From: Bacteroidetes bacterium UBA7662 | Lineage (GTDB): Bacteria > Bacteroidota > Bacteroidia > UBA7662 | Assembly: GCA_002483345.1 (NCBI GenBank) | Contig: DLHS01000018.1 | Location: 124,001 to 188,000, forward strand | Reading direction: 5' to 3' | DNA: 64,000 nucleotides | In this document: positions 8,826 through 15,851 of the stretch, in pieces | Layout: the number at the start of each line of letters is the position of its first letter | Position numbering within the stretch: position 1 is the stretch's first letter | Made by a program: the position numbers and the translations under genes | The notes under the pieces: model-generated | Seen by the model: only the letters and a program-made list of their open reading frames with translations | What the model was told of the DNA's origin: nothing | The model's database searches: none

Positions 8826-9011
8826 AAACTCCGGCTGATTGTTTCCGTTTCAGAAGCATCCGGTAACCAGCACTTCTCAAGGAAAGCGTACATGGATATC
8901 TTTAAAGATATCAGTAGTGCTACTGCCAGCCGTGATATCGCCAAAGGTATCGCCCTGGGCTGGCTTGTAAAGTCAGGGGATAAAAACCAAAGCATTTATC
9001 AATTCATCTGA
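8826..9011 (+). pseudogene. Remnant of a Fic/DUF4172-like protein C-terminus
   Basis: The frame is open after a TAA at 8823-8825 and ends at TGA 9009-9011. The last 39 codons, from ATG 8892, read MDIFKDISSATASRDIAK, then GWLVKSGDKN and YQFI. This pattern (helix, ATASRD, then LVKSGxxx-aromatic) is typical of the winged-helix tail of bacterial Fic-family proteins. The catalytic Fic core and N-terminus are absent upstream, so this looks like what is left after a deletion. A short independent winged-helix protein is possible but less likely. Confidence 0.45.
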
Positions 9012-9068
9012 CCGGCCACGGATTGAAAGGATGGTGAACTACCGTCCTCCGGGCCTGAAGTCTGCTGC

Positions 9069-9103
9069 AAAAAAAAAAAGCTTTCCGAATACGGAAAGCC
9101 TTT
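9069..9103 (-). terminator. Terminator of the YceI gene
   Basis: On the minus strand, GCTTTCCG / CGGAAAGC (8-bp stem, 4-base loop; 9080-9099) is followed by an uninterrupted run of about eleven Ts (plus-strand As at 9069-9079), 21 bp after the YceI stop codon. Confidence 0.85.
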
Positions 9104-9124
9104 TGGATCAGGAAAAAATCTGTT

Positions 9125-9655
9125 TTATGCCGTGGCCAGCTGAATATCACCCAGCAGGCGGATATCGTCGCTCACGAGCAGATCGCCCGCTTCGGTTACT
9201 ACATGGAATTTCAGACCGAAATCCTGCCGGTTTACTTTGCCGGTGAAGCTCAGACCTGCCTTGGTGTTACCCCACGGATCAACTTTTACACCGCCCACTT
9301 CAACCGCGAGACTTATTTCTCTGGTTACATCGCGTATGGTCAGGTCACCTACCAGTTCAAAGCCATCCGCATCTGCATTTTTAACTGCCTTACTCACAAA
9401 AGTGAGCTTGGGGAAAGCCTCTGCATTGAAAAAATCATCTGACTTCAGGTGGTTATCGCGCTGTTCGTTGTTGGTCGTGATAGACGTGATATCCGCTTCG
9501 AATTTAACTTTGGCTGTACTGAAATCATTACCCTCTGTGGTAACGTCTACGGTGTAGGTTTTGAAAGCACCGGTGACTGTGGTAATCATCAGGTGTTTTG
9601 CCTTGAAATTGATTTCGCTGTGGGCAGTGTCGATAGCCCATTTGGTTGTACTCAT
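9125..9655 (-). CDS. YceI family protein
   Basis: 176 residues starting at ATG 9655. The opening WAIDTAHSEINFKAKH, the central FEADITSITTNNEQRDNHLKS and the ending DIQL are typical of the YceI lipocalin-like beta-barrel, which binds long polyprenoid or other hydrophobic molecules. There is no signal peptide, so it is predicted cytoplasmic, as in many Bacteroidota YceI proteins. Two palindromic operator-like sites flank a TATATTTG -7 box upstream, suggesting repression by a MarR-like regulator; no regulator gene is adjacent. It has its own terminator. Confidence 0.9.
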   Translation of the reverse strand: MSTTKWAIDTAHSEINFKAKHLMITTVTGAFKTYTVDVTTEGNDFSTAKVKFEADITSITTNNEQRDNHLKSDDFFNAEAFPKLTFVSKAVKNADADGFELVGDLTIRDVTREISLAVEVGGVKVDPWGNTKAGLSFTGKVNRQDFGLKFHVVTEAGDLLVSDDIRLLGDIQLATA

Positions 9656-9719
9656 ATGGTTAAAAATTTAAGGTTCTGGTATAGTTGATAGTCCAACCTG
9701 AAAAAATTCTACATTTTCA

Positions 9720-9761
9720 ATGTTTGAACATCATTTGCAAATATAAACGATGTTTCAACAT
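9720..9761 (-). promoter_or_regulatory. YceI promoter with two operator-like palindromes
   Basis: ATGTTTGAACAT (9720-9731) and ATGTTTCAACAT (9750-9761) each have perfect ATGTT/AACAT half-sites, and their centres are 30 bp apart. Between them, on the minus strand, is TATATTTG (9738-9745), matching the Bacteroidota -7 consensus TAnnTTTG. A repressor bound at both sites would cover the promoter. AT-rich palindromes of this type are usual for MarR-family regulators, but the regulator is not identified. Confidence 0.55.
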
Positions 9762-9850
9762 TAAAGTTCAGTCCGGATGGAAATTTTCCAGAACTTTGGG
9801 CAGGGCTTAAACGTTTTGTTGTTTTTGGCGTCAGACAACTGCTTTTCGGT

Positions 9851-11143
9851 ATGAAAAAAATAATGCTGTTTTTCTGTGGTCTGTTTTGGTTGCCAACGGC
9901 ATCTGCCCAGCTATACTATCCGCCGGTGAGTGGAAATCAATGGGACACCCTCTCCCCGGCCGCATTAGGTATTTCAGCGACTGCGATTGATTCACTTTAT
10001 CAGTTTCTGGACGGCAAAAACACCAAAGCCTTTATGGTTTTGAAGGATGGTAAGATTCTGTACGAAAAATATTTCGGGACTTTTGTCCGTGATAGCATCT
10101 GGTACTGGGCTTCGGCGGGAAAAAGTATGACCGGTTTTGCTGTAGGCATGGCGCAGGAACAAGGATTGCTGCACATCAACGACCTTGTATCAGCATACCT
10201 TGGCACCGGCTGGACCAGTGCTACGCCGGCACAGGAAGGCGACATTCGTATACGCCACCAGCTCAGCATGACGAACGGTCTCGATGACAATGTTCCGGAC
10301 GACAATTGCACGACCCCTGCCTGCCTGCAGTACCTGGCCCCTGCCGGAACACGCTGGGCGTACCACAACGCGCCATACCATCTTGTGCACGATGTGGTAG
10401 CCGCTGCCGCCGGCCAGAGCTGGCAGCAGTTTTACAACCAGGAGATAGCCCAGCGTACGGGAATCAATGGTTTATGGGTAGATCATGTCATGTACAGCAG
10501 GGCCCGCAACTTCGCCCGCTTCGGATTGCTGATACTGGGAAAGGGCATCTGGGATGGTGATACGCTTCTGGCTGATACAGCCTATTTTAATGCCATGCTC
10601 CGGCCCAGTCAGACTTACAACCTTGCCTATGGTTATCTGTGGTGGCTCAATGGTCAGAGCAGCTATATGGTACCGGATTTGCAATTTCAGATTCCGGGCA
10701 TGCTTATTCCCGACGCACCGGCCGATCTGGTGGCAGGATTAGGCAAAAACGACCAGAAGGTATATGTAATTCCAAGCAGGCAGCTTGTGGTGATTCGTAT
10801 GGGTGAAGGTGCCGGTTTTGCCAATCCGGTGGCCTTCGACCGGGAATTGTGGCCTTACCTGTCGGCAGCTTTGCCGGGTGGTCCGGTTTCATTACCTCCT
10901 TCTCCGGCATCAACCCTGATAGCATGCTGGCCTAATCCTGCCAGGGAATGTGTCTCTGTTGCATTGGAAGAAGGAAATTATACAGCGCAATGGGTGAACC
11001 TGACGGGACAAATACTGATTGCCAAACAGCTTCCCTCAGCCTCTCCTCAATTTGAAACACCTCCCGTTGCCGGCCTTTACTGGCTGTTGATCCGGGATGT
11101 TACCCGCAACAAATCCTATGCTGCCAGGGTTCTGGTTCAATAA
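9851..11143 (+). CDS. Secreted serine hydrolase (beta-lactamase family) with T9SS sorting domain
   Basis: 430 residues with signal peptide 1-19 (cleavage near ASAQ). The class C beta-lactamase/penicillin-binding fold is shown by the nucleophile motif SAGK (S88-K91) and the YHN motif (Y171-N173). A C-terminal domain (about 348-430, with CWPNPARE and PVAGLYWLLI) matches T9SS type A sorting signals, so the enzyme is probably exported through the T9SS and surface-anchored or released. The family includes esterases, D-amino-acid peptidases and transpeptidases; the substrate is unknown. The methyltransferase gene follows after 11 bp, probably in the same transcript. Confidence 0.85.
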   Translation: MKKIMLFFCGLFWLPTASAQLYYPPVSGNQWDTLSPAALGISATAIDSLYQFLDGKNTKAFMVLKDGKILYEKYFGTFVRDSIWYWASAGKSMTGFAVGMAQEQGLLHINDLVSAYLGTGWTSATPAQEGDIRIRHQLSMTNGLDDNVPDDNCTTPACLQYLAPAGTRWAYHNAPYHLVHDVVAAAAGQSWQQFYNQEIAQRTGINGLWVDHVMYSRARNFARFGLLILGKGIWDGDTLLADTAYFNAMLRPSQTYNLAYGYLWWLNGQSSYMVPDLQFQIPGMLIPDAPADLVAGLGKNDQKVYVIPSRQLVVIRMGEGAGFANPVAFDRELWPYLSAALPGGPVSLPPSPASTLIACWPNPARECVSVALEEGNYTAQWVNLTGQILIAKQLPSASPQFETPPVAGLYWLLIRDVTRNKSYAARVLVQ

Positions 11144-11154
11144 CCTTAAAAGCA

Positions 11155-11763
11155 ATGTCAAATTCATACACCAAAACCTTCTGGGATGAACGTTACAGGC
11201 AGTCAGCATACGTTTACGGAACAGCGCCCAATGTATTTTTTGCCGAACAGATCCGGGATCTAAAACCGGGTAAAATGCTCCTCCCTTTCGAAGGAGAAGG
11301 CAGAAACGCGGTCTGGGCCGCACGACTTGGCTGGGAAGTAACTTGTTTTGATTTGAGTTCGGCAGGACAGGAAAAAGCATTGAAGCTGGCAGAACAGGAA
11401 GGTGTTTCCATTAAATACCAGGTCTGCGATTTCAGGGATTTTGAATGGCCGCAGCAACATTACGACCTCATCATGCTGTGCTATGCCCATTTACCTCCTG
11501 ATGAAAGGACATTACTGCACAGTCGTATTATGACGTCCCTTGAAATCGGAGGCATATTATTACTGGAAGCTTTTTCAACCAAACAACTGGGCCTTCCGTC
11601 AGGGGGACCTCAGAACCCGGAGATGTTGTATACCCCGGAAATGATGGAAAATGATTTCGCCCGCCTACGCAATCGGGTAGTCAGCGATATGACCATTGAT
11701 ATCAATGAAGGAGTGCATCACCAGGGCGAAGCCAAAGTTATCCGGCTGGCGGGCATGCGGTGA
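11155..11763 (+). CDS. Class I SAM-dependent methyltransferase
   Basis: 202 residues. The N-terminus (FWDERYRQSAYVYG.APN) and the SAM-binding motif I (PFEGEGRNAVWAARLGWEVTCFDLS, about 43-67) resemble the TehB/UbiE-like group of small cytoplasmic methyltransferases. The acceptor substrate cannot be inferred. It lies 11 bp after the serine hydrolase gene, yet nothing links a cytoplasmic methyltransferase functionally to an exported hydrolase. Confidence 0.8.
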   Translation: MSNSYTKTFWDERYRQSAYVYGTAPNVFFAEQIRDLKPGKMLLPFEGEGRNAVWAARLGWEVTCFDLSSAGQEKALKLAEQEGVSIKYQVCDFRDFEWPQQHYDLIMLCYAHLPPDERTLLHSRIMTSLEIGGILLLEAFSTKQLGLPSGGPQNPEMLYTPEMMENDFARLRNRVVSDMTIDINEGVHHQGEAKVIRLAGMR

Positions 11764-11775
11764 TAATTCCAGATT

Positions 11776-12978
11776 TCAAATTCCGAACTCTACCTGGAAA
11801 ATAGCGCCCCAGCGATTACCCGGGTGATTGGTATGGATTACGCCATCACGCCAGCGGTAGCTGAGGTGTCCCTGGGCTTTGATGCGGTGACCGTTGAAGT
11901 ATCTGCCACCCCCCAGCCAAAATTCATCTGTACGACGTTCGTAAGTGCGTATGCTTACTTCAGGCCATAGCTGGGTGTAACGCATGGCAAGCTCCACCTT
12001 GTTGGGAAAACAATAACTCAGTTGCTGATTTAATCCTGCACCATCATAGATATACCGAACCTGGCCCAGCGTATTAAACGTGAGCGGCTGGTCAGCTTTT
12101 CTCCGGAGATATTCCATGCTGTAGGCCCATCCCCTGTATTTAAATAAAAGGTCGGTGATAAAGGTGCCGAAATCACGAAACTGATACAGATCCGATCCCA
12201 GTTGCCCACCCGTGCGGGTACTTTTAACGTTATAGCTATATCCCCCTGCCACAGATAACTTGGGCGTGGTTTCCCGTTCCAGATCACCTTCCGAATAATC
12301 ACCACCATTTTTGAAGCTGCCAAAAGGCAACCACTCCATCCGTGCGGTATAGGCCAGGCCATCGTTGATGGCGGACGCGTTGCGCCCGTCGCCGGAAGTC
12401 ACGGCCGCTTTAATGTTCCAGATACCGGCGGTGGATGGCAGGGAATAATAGGCGAAAAAGCCGAAATCCCTGTCCAACGTCAGCATGCTGTTGGCCATGG
12501 AACGGTCGGCAAACTGCTGGTTACCTGAAGAAATAACCCGCTGACGGTTACCGGGAAGTTTTGACTGTCCAAACCCCATATAAAAACGGGGGGTAAAGTG
12601 ATAATACAGAATGGCATCCCGGATGATTTGTGAAATAGTGCCTGTTTCCAGATCCTGGTCAGCTTTGCTGAAGGCCAACTGCACATAATATTGCATCCGC
12701 TGGTTGAGCACATAACCATCGAGCCGGAGTCGCATGCGTCGTACACGGGCCTCTATCTGGCTGATATGGAGATCGTCTCCGCTTACCGAGCTGATCCCAA
12801 AACGATTCTGCATCCTGAAACGGAGGTTCAGTAAAAACAGTGAATCCTGACTGATACTGATGCCATTTTTGACTGTTATCAGGGCTCGTTCGTCTGATTC
12901 ATTCTGAGCGAAAATTTGCCCCGGCACTATGCAGACAAGGCAGAAAAAGCTAGTTAAAACCCAACAAAACTTCCTCAT
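11776..12978 (-). CDS. Porin, phosphate-selective OprO/OprP-like
   Basis: 400 residues from ATG 12978; the frame extends to TTG 12987, but ATG 12978 gives the cleaner signal peptide (MRKFCWVLTSFF..., cleavage near IFAQ). The body has the OprO/OprP-type pattern RFRMQNRFG, IEARVRRMRLRLDGYV, YYVQLAFSKAD and GFGQSKLPGNRQR, and ends with a short aromatic-rich strand. Such porins form outer-membrane anion channels, often for phosphate, but in Bacteroidota the specificity is rarely tested. The start region abuts the stop of the pseudouridine synthase gene, so the two are likely cotranscribed with panB. Confidence 0.82.
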   Translation of the reverse strand: MRKFCWVLTSFFCLVCIVPGQIFAQNESDERALITVKNGISISQDSLFLLNLRFRMQNRFGISSVSGDDLHISQIEARVRRMRLRLDGYVLNQRMQYYVQLAFSKADQDLETGTISQIIRDAILYYHFTPRFYMGFGQSKLPGNRQRVISSGNQQFADRSMANSMLTLDRDFGFFAYYSLPSTAGIWNIKAAVTSGDGRNASAINDGLAYTARMEWLPFGSFKNGGDYSEGDLERETTPKLSVAGGYSYNVKSTRTGGQLGSDLYQFRDFGTFITDLLFKYRGWAYSMEYLRRKADQPLTFNTLGQVRYIYDGAGLNQQLSYCFPNKVELAMRYTQLWPEVSIRTYERRTDEFWLGGGRYFNGHRIKAQGHLSYRWRDGVIHTNHPGNRWGAIFQVEFGI

Positions 12979-12983
12979 CCTAC

Positions 12984-13670
12984 TCAAATACCGTACTTAC
13001 TTTCCTGCCACCAGGGTTGATTCGGAATGGGGCATACAATGGTCAGCATTTCTTTGGTCACCGGGTGTTCAAACGACAGCTTGTGGCTGTGAAGACCAAT
13101 GGAATGGTCAGGGTTGCCATGCGGATACCCGTATTTTACATCTCCGAGTATCGGATGGCCCATGTGGGAGAGTTGTGAGCGTATCTGGTGCGGACGGCCT
13201 GTTTTGGGCATTACCTCGAGCAAGGTAAACTTGCTGTAATATTTCAGGGCCCGATAAGAAAGCTCCGCGCGTTTCGATTCTTTTACTTCTTTATCGTATG
13301 CAAAAACAATGTTTTTATCGGTATTCTTTTTAAGATAGTTAACCAGCTCACCACTTTCAGGAATCACCTTATCGCGCACTACGGCCAGGTATTTTTTCTG
13401 AACCGTACGGTCATGGAACATTTTGTTCATGCGTTCAAGCGCTTTGCTGGTTTTAGCCAGCAACACCAGACCGCTCACAGGCCTGTCAATGCGATGAATA
13501 AGCCCCACGAAGGCCTCACCCGGTTTGTTGTATTTCACCACCAGATAATCCTGTACCCAGTCAAGCAGCGATTCATCGCCGGTATCGTCGCCCTGGGAGA
13601 GAAGTCCTGCCGGTTTATTGACCGCTATCAGGTGATTGTCCTCATAAAGGACTTGTAATTGGTTAGCCAC
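12984..13670 (-). CDS. RluA family pseudouridine synthase
   Basis: 228 residues. The catalytic motif HRIDRPVSG (Asp of the HRLDxxTSG consensus) and the motifs YEDNHLIAVNKPAG near the N-terminus and KTGRPHQIR near the C-terminus identify the RluA family, which isomerises uridine in rRNA or tRNA. No S4 RNA-binding domain precedes it, unlike RluD/RluC. The start is GTG at 13670, sharing one base with the panB stop (TAGTG), which implies translational coupling. The exact RNA target cannot be assigned. Confidence 0.88.
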   Translation of the reverse strand: MANQLQVLYEDNHLIAVNKPAGLLSQGDDTGDESLLDWVQDYLVVKYNKPGEAFVGLIHRIDRPVSGLVLLAKTSKALERMNKMFHDRTVQKKYLAVVRDKVIPESGELVNYLKKNTDKNIVFAYDKEVKESKRAELSYRALKYYSKFTLLEVMPKTGRPHQIRSQLSHMGHPILGDVKYGYPHGNPDHSIGLHSHKLSFEHPVTKEMLTIVCPIPNQPWWQESKYGI

Positions 13671-14485
13671 TAGTATTGTTCTTTAGCATTCGGAAAATCA
13701 TGCGATTTCACATCGCTGATATATTGAGCAGTTGCCCCTTTGATTTGTTCGTACAGATTGAGATAACGACGCAGGAAACGCGGGCTGAAATCATTATTGA
13801 TACCCAGCATATCATGCATCACCAGAACCTGACCATCTACGCCGCCGCCTGCACCAATACCTATCACGGGAATACTGACAGAAGCCGCCACTTCGCGGGC
13901 CAGTCCTGCCGGGATTTTCTCCAGTACCAGGGCAAAACAGCCTGCCTCTTCGAGCAGGAGTGCATCTTCTTTCAGTCTTTTGGCTTCCATTTCTTCTTTG
14001 GCACGAACGGTATAGGTGCCGAATTTATAAATAGACTGCGGTGTAAGCCCGAGGTGCCCCATAACGGGTACGCCGGCGGTTAAGATGCGTTGTACAGATT
14101 CTATCACTTCCCGGCCACCTTCCAGTTTGACGGCATGAGCCCCTGATTCTTTCATGATGCGAATCGTGGAGTTCAGCGCTTCCTTGGAATTGCCCTGATA
14201 GGACCCAAATGGCAGATCAACGGTGATAAGGGCTCTTTTAACCGCTCTCACCACCGATGCAGCATGGTATATCATCTGATCGAGGGTAATAGGCAAAGTA
14301 GTTTCATGACCCGCCATTACATTGGACGCCGAGTCGCCTACCAGCAACACATCAATACCTGCATCGTCGAAAATACCGGCCATCGAAAAGTCATAGGCCG
14401 TAAGCATGGCTATTTTTTCTCCCCGTTCTTTCATTTCACGCAGGGAGTGGGTTGTAACCCGTTTTACTTCTTTGTTCACCGACAT
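13670..14485 (-). CDS. panB: 3-methyl-2-oxobutanoate hydroxymethyltransferase (ketopantoate hydroxymethyltransferase)
   Basis: 271 residues from ATG 14485; the longer frame starting with TTG 14515 adds ten non-conserved residues. PanB transfers a hydroxymethyl group from methylene-tetrahydrofolate to ketoisovalerate, the first step of pantothenate and CoA synthesis in the cytoplasm. Signature segments are MLTAYDFSMAGIFDDAGID, LLVGDSASNVMAGHETTLP, the metal-binding VDLPFGSYQ, VKLEGG, MGHLGLTPQ and GIGAGGGVDGQVLVMHDMLG. It heads a minus-strand group with the pseudouridine synthase and porin genes. The other pantothenate genes are not in the window. Confidence 0.96.
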   Translation of the reverse strand: MSVNKEVKRVTTHSLREMKERGEKIAMLTAYDFSMAGIFDDAGIDVLLVGDSASNVMAGHETTLPITLDQMIYHAASVVRAVKRALITVDLPFGSYQGNSKEALNSTIRIMKESGAHAVKLEGGREVIESVQRILTAGVPVMGHLGLTPQSIYKFGTYTVRAKEEMEAKRLKEDALLLEEAGCFALVLEKIPAGLAREVAASVSIPVIGIGAGGGVDGQVLVMHDMLGINNDFSPRFLRRYLNLYEQIKGATAQYISDVKSHDFPNAKEQY

Positions 14486-14599
14486 AGGCGTACTTTGAAC
14501 CTGCAAAGGTCGCAAATAATGCTGAATAAGCCTTGGGTCACAGTAATTTCAAAAAAAACACCACAGGGCCACCATACCTGACTTTTTCCCAATTTCTGC

Positions 14600-14607
14600 T
14601 ATCTTTG
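14600..14607 (+). promoter_or_regulatory. -7 box TATCTTTG directly before the lipoprotein start
   Basis: This is an exact match to the Bacteroidota -7 consensus TAnnTTTG, only 7 bp before the ATG at 14615. No clear TTG lies at the expected -33 position. If used, the transcript would be leaderless or nearly so. Confidence 0.5.
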
Positions 14608-14614
14608 GAGGCTT

Positions 14615-15682
14615 ATGAATAAAATCTGGTCAGTACTCCTTTTGACAGGGGCACTTTTTTCTTCGTGTTCTACAGAACTTGACATCAATGCGGATTGGGA
14701 AGAGAAAACAATTGTCTACAGCATCATAAACCGCAATCAAACCGAACACTTCATCCGTATCCACAAAGCATTTCTGGATCCTGCCAAAGGAGCGTTGGCG
14801 GTGGCACCCATCAAAGACTCGCTTTATTTTCAGCAGGCGGATGTCATCATCGAACAAATCAAAAACAATGCGGTAGTGGCTACCTTCAATTGTTCCAGGT
14901 TAGATACCAATGCCATCGTTCCGGGGCCTTTTGCCTATCCCGACCAAACGCTTTACCGGTTTTACACCCCGGCCGGAATGGATAGTTCCTGCATCTACAG
15001 ACTTAAAATAACCACCCCGGGTGGTAATATCATTACTTCGGAGATATCCCCCATCGGAGGTTATCAAAGCAGAAATGCGGAGCAGACTATCTTCCCTCCC
15101 AATACAGCTACCTTCCAGCAATTTCAGGGACTGAACTGGAGCAGTCAGGCACCTTTCAGAGTGGCTTTCCGGGCTCCCCGCAATGCTAAAAGTTATAATC
15201 TGCTGATACGCGTCATATACAACGAATGGCCTACCGCAGGTAACATTGCGGATAGTGTGGTAAAGACCGTTGACTGGAAATACATCAACCAGAAATTGTT
15301 CACGAATGTAAATACGAATGAATCGGTGGAAGACAGGATTTATGGCCGCGATTTGTTTGGTTTTATGAGAAGTGCCATTCCGGTCGACCCAAGCGTAAGC
15401 CGCAGGATGCGGGGGGTGGCTTTCTTCCTGAGTTTTGCCGATGAGTCGCTCACCAACTTTCTGACACTCAATACCTCTTCTCAGAGTGCAACCGATATCC
15501 GGCCTGAATACACCAACATCAACAATGGTCTGGGTATTTACGGGACAATATACAGTCTCCCGGAAAAATCAAGTATTCCTGCCAACAACCCCTATCAGGC
15601 CTTCTCTTACCGTTCAACAGCCGGTGGCGTAGGGACTGACAGCCTCAGGGCACGGTATCCTGAACTGAATTTTATCCCGTAG
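14615..15682 (+). CDS. DUF4249-like lipoprotein
   Basis: 355 residues with a lipoprotein signal (lipobox FSSC at about 16-19). The early segment KTIVYSIINRNQTEHFIRIHKAF and the late TNINNGLGIYG are characteristic of Bacteroidota DUF4249/DUF4270-like surface lipoproteins, often found with TonB receptors. None is adjacent here: the gene stands between divergent panB and the dnaK promoter. The function is unknown. A strong intrinsic terminator follows at 15708-15750. Confidence 0.68.
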   Translation: MNKIWSVLLLTGALFSSCSTELDINADWEEKTIVYSIINRNQTEHFIRIHKAFLDPAKGALAVAPIKDSLYFQQADVIIEQIKNNAVVATFNCSRLDTNAIVPGPFAYPDQTLYRFYTPAGMDSSCIYRLKITTPGGNIITSEISPIGGYQSRNAEQTIFPPNTATFQQFQGLNWSSQAPFRVAFRAPRNAKSYNLLIRVIYNEWPTAGNIADSVVKTVDWKYINQKLFTNVNTNESVEDRIYGRDLFGFMRSAIPVDPSVSRRMRGVAFFLSFADESLTNFLTLNTSSQSATDIRPEYTNINNGLGIYGTIYSLPEKSSIPANNPYQAFSYRSTAGGVGTDSLRARYPELNFIP

Positions 15683-15707
15683 GGGTTACAACCGGTTCAC
15701 GCCAGCC

Positions 15708-15750
15708 AGCCGCTTCTGACAAAAAGTCACGAAGCGGCTTTCTTTTTGCC
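15708..15750 (+). terminator. Intrinsic terminator after the DUF4249-like gene
   Basis: AGCCGCTTC (15708-15716) pairs with GAAGCGGCT (15731-15739). The stem continues with TGAC/GTCA around an AAAAA loop, with one bulged C. TTCTTTTT follows. Confidence 0.85.
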
Positions 15751-15756
15751 ACGGCC

Positions 15757-15820
15757 TGTCATGCCTTTTGTCAGATTGGCCCTTTTTGGCATGTCCTGAC
15801 GCTGTGGCATATTCCTTGAC
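15757..15820 (+). promoter_or_regulatory. Putative sigma54-like promoter and upstream repeats of dnaK
   Basis: TGGCATATTCCTTGAC (15805-15820) has GG and GA spaced as the -24/-12 elements of a sigma54 promoter (consensus TGGCACG-N4-TTGC); the -12 dinucleotide is GA in place of GC. Upstream, TGTCA or TGGCA recurs at 15757, 15769 and 15787. No TAnnTTTG box is visible close to the gene. Transcription would start near 15831, about 20 nt before the ATG. Confidence 0.45.
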
Positions 15821-15851
15821 AAACAGGCCTCAGAACAGAAATTTTTTAATC

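Larger units (their letters stand above)
8720..9124. other. 405-bp gap with palindrome, gene remnant and terminator
   Basis: The gap between the cupin and YceI genes contains a perfect inverted repeat (8771-8798), the C-terminal remnant of a Fic-like protein (8826-9011) and the YceI terminator (9069-9103). No intact gene is seen. Confidence 0.65.
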
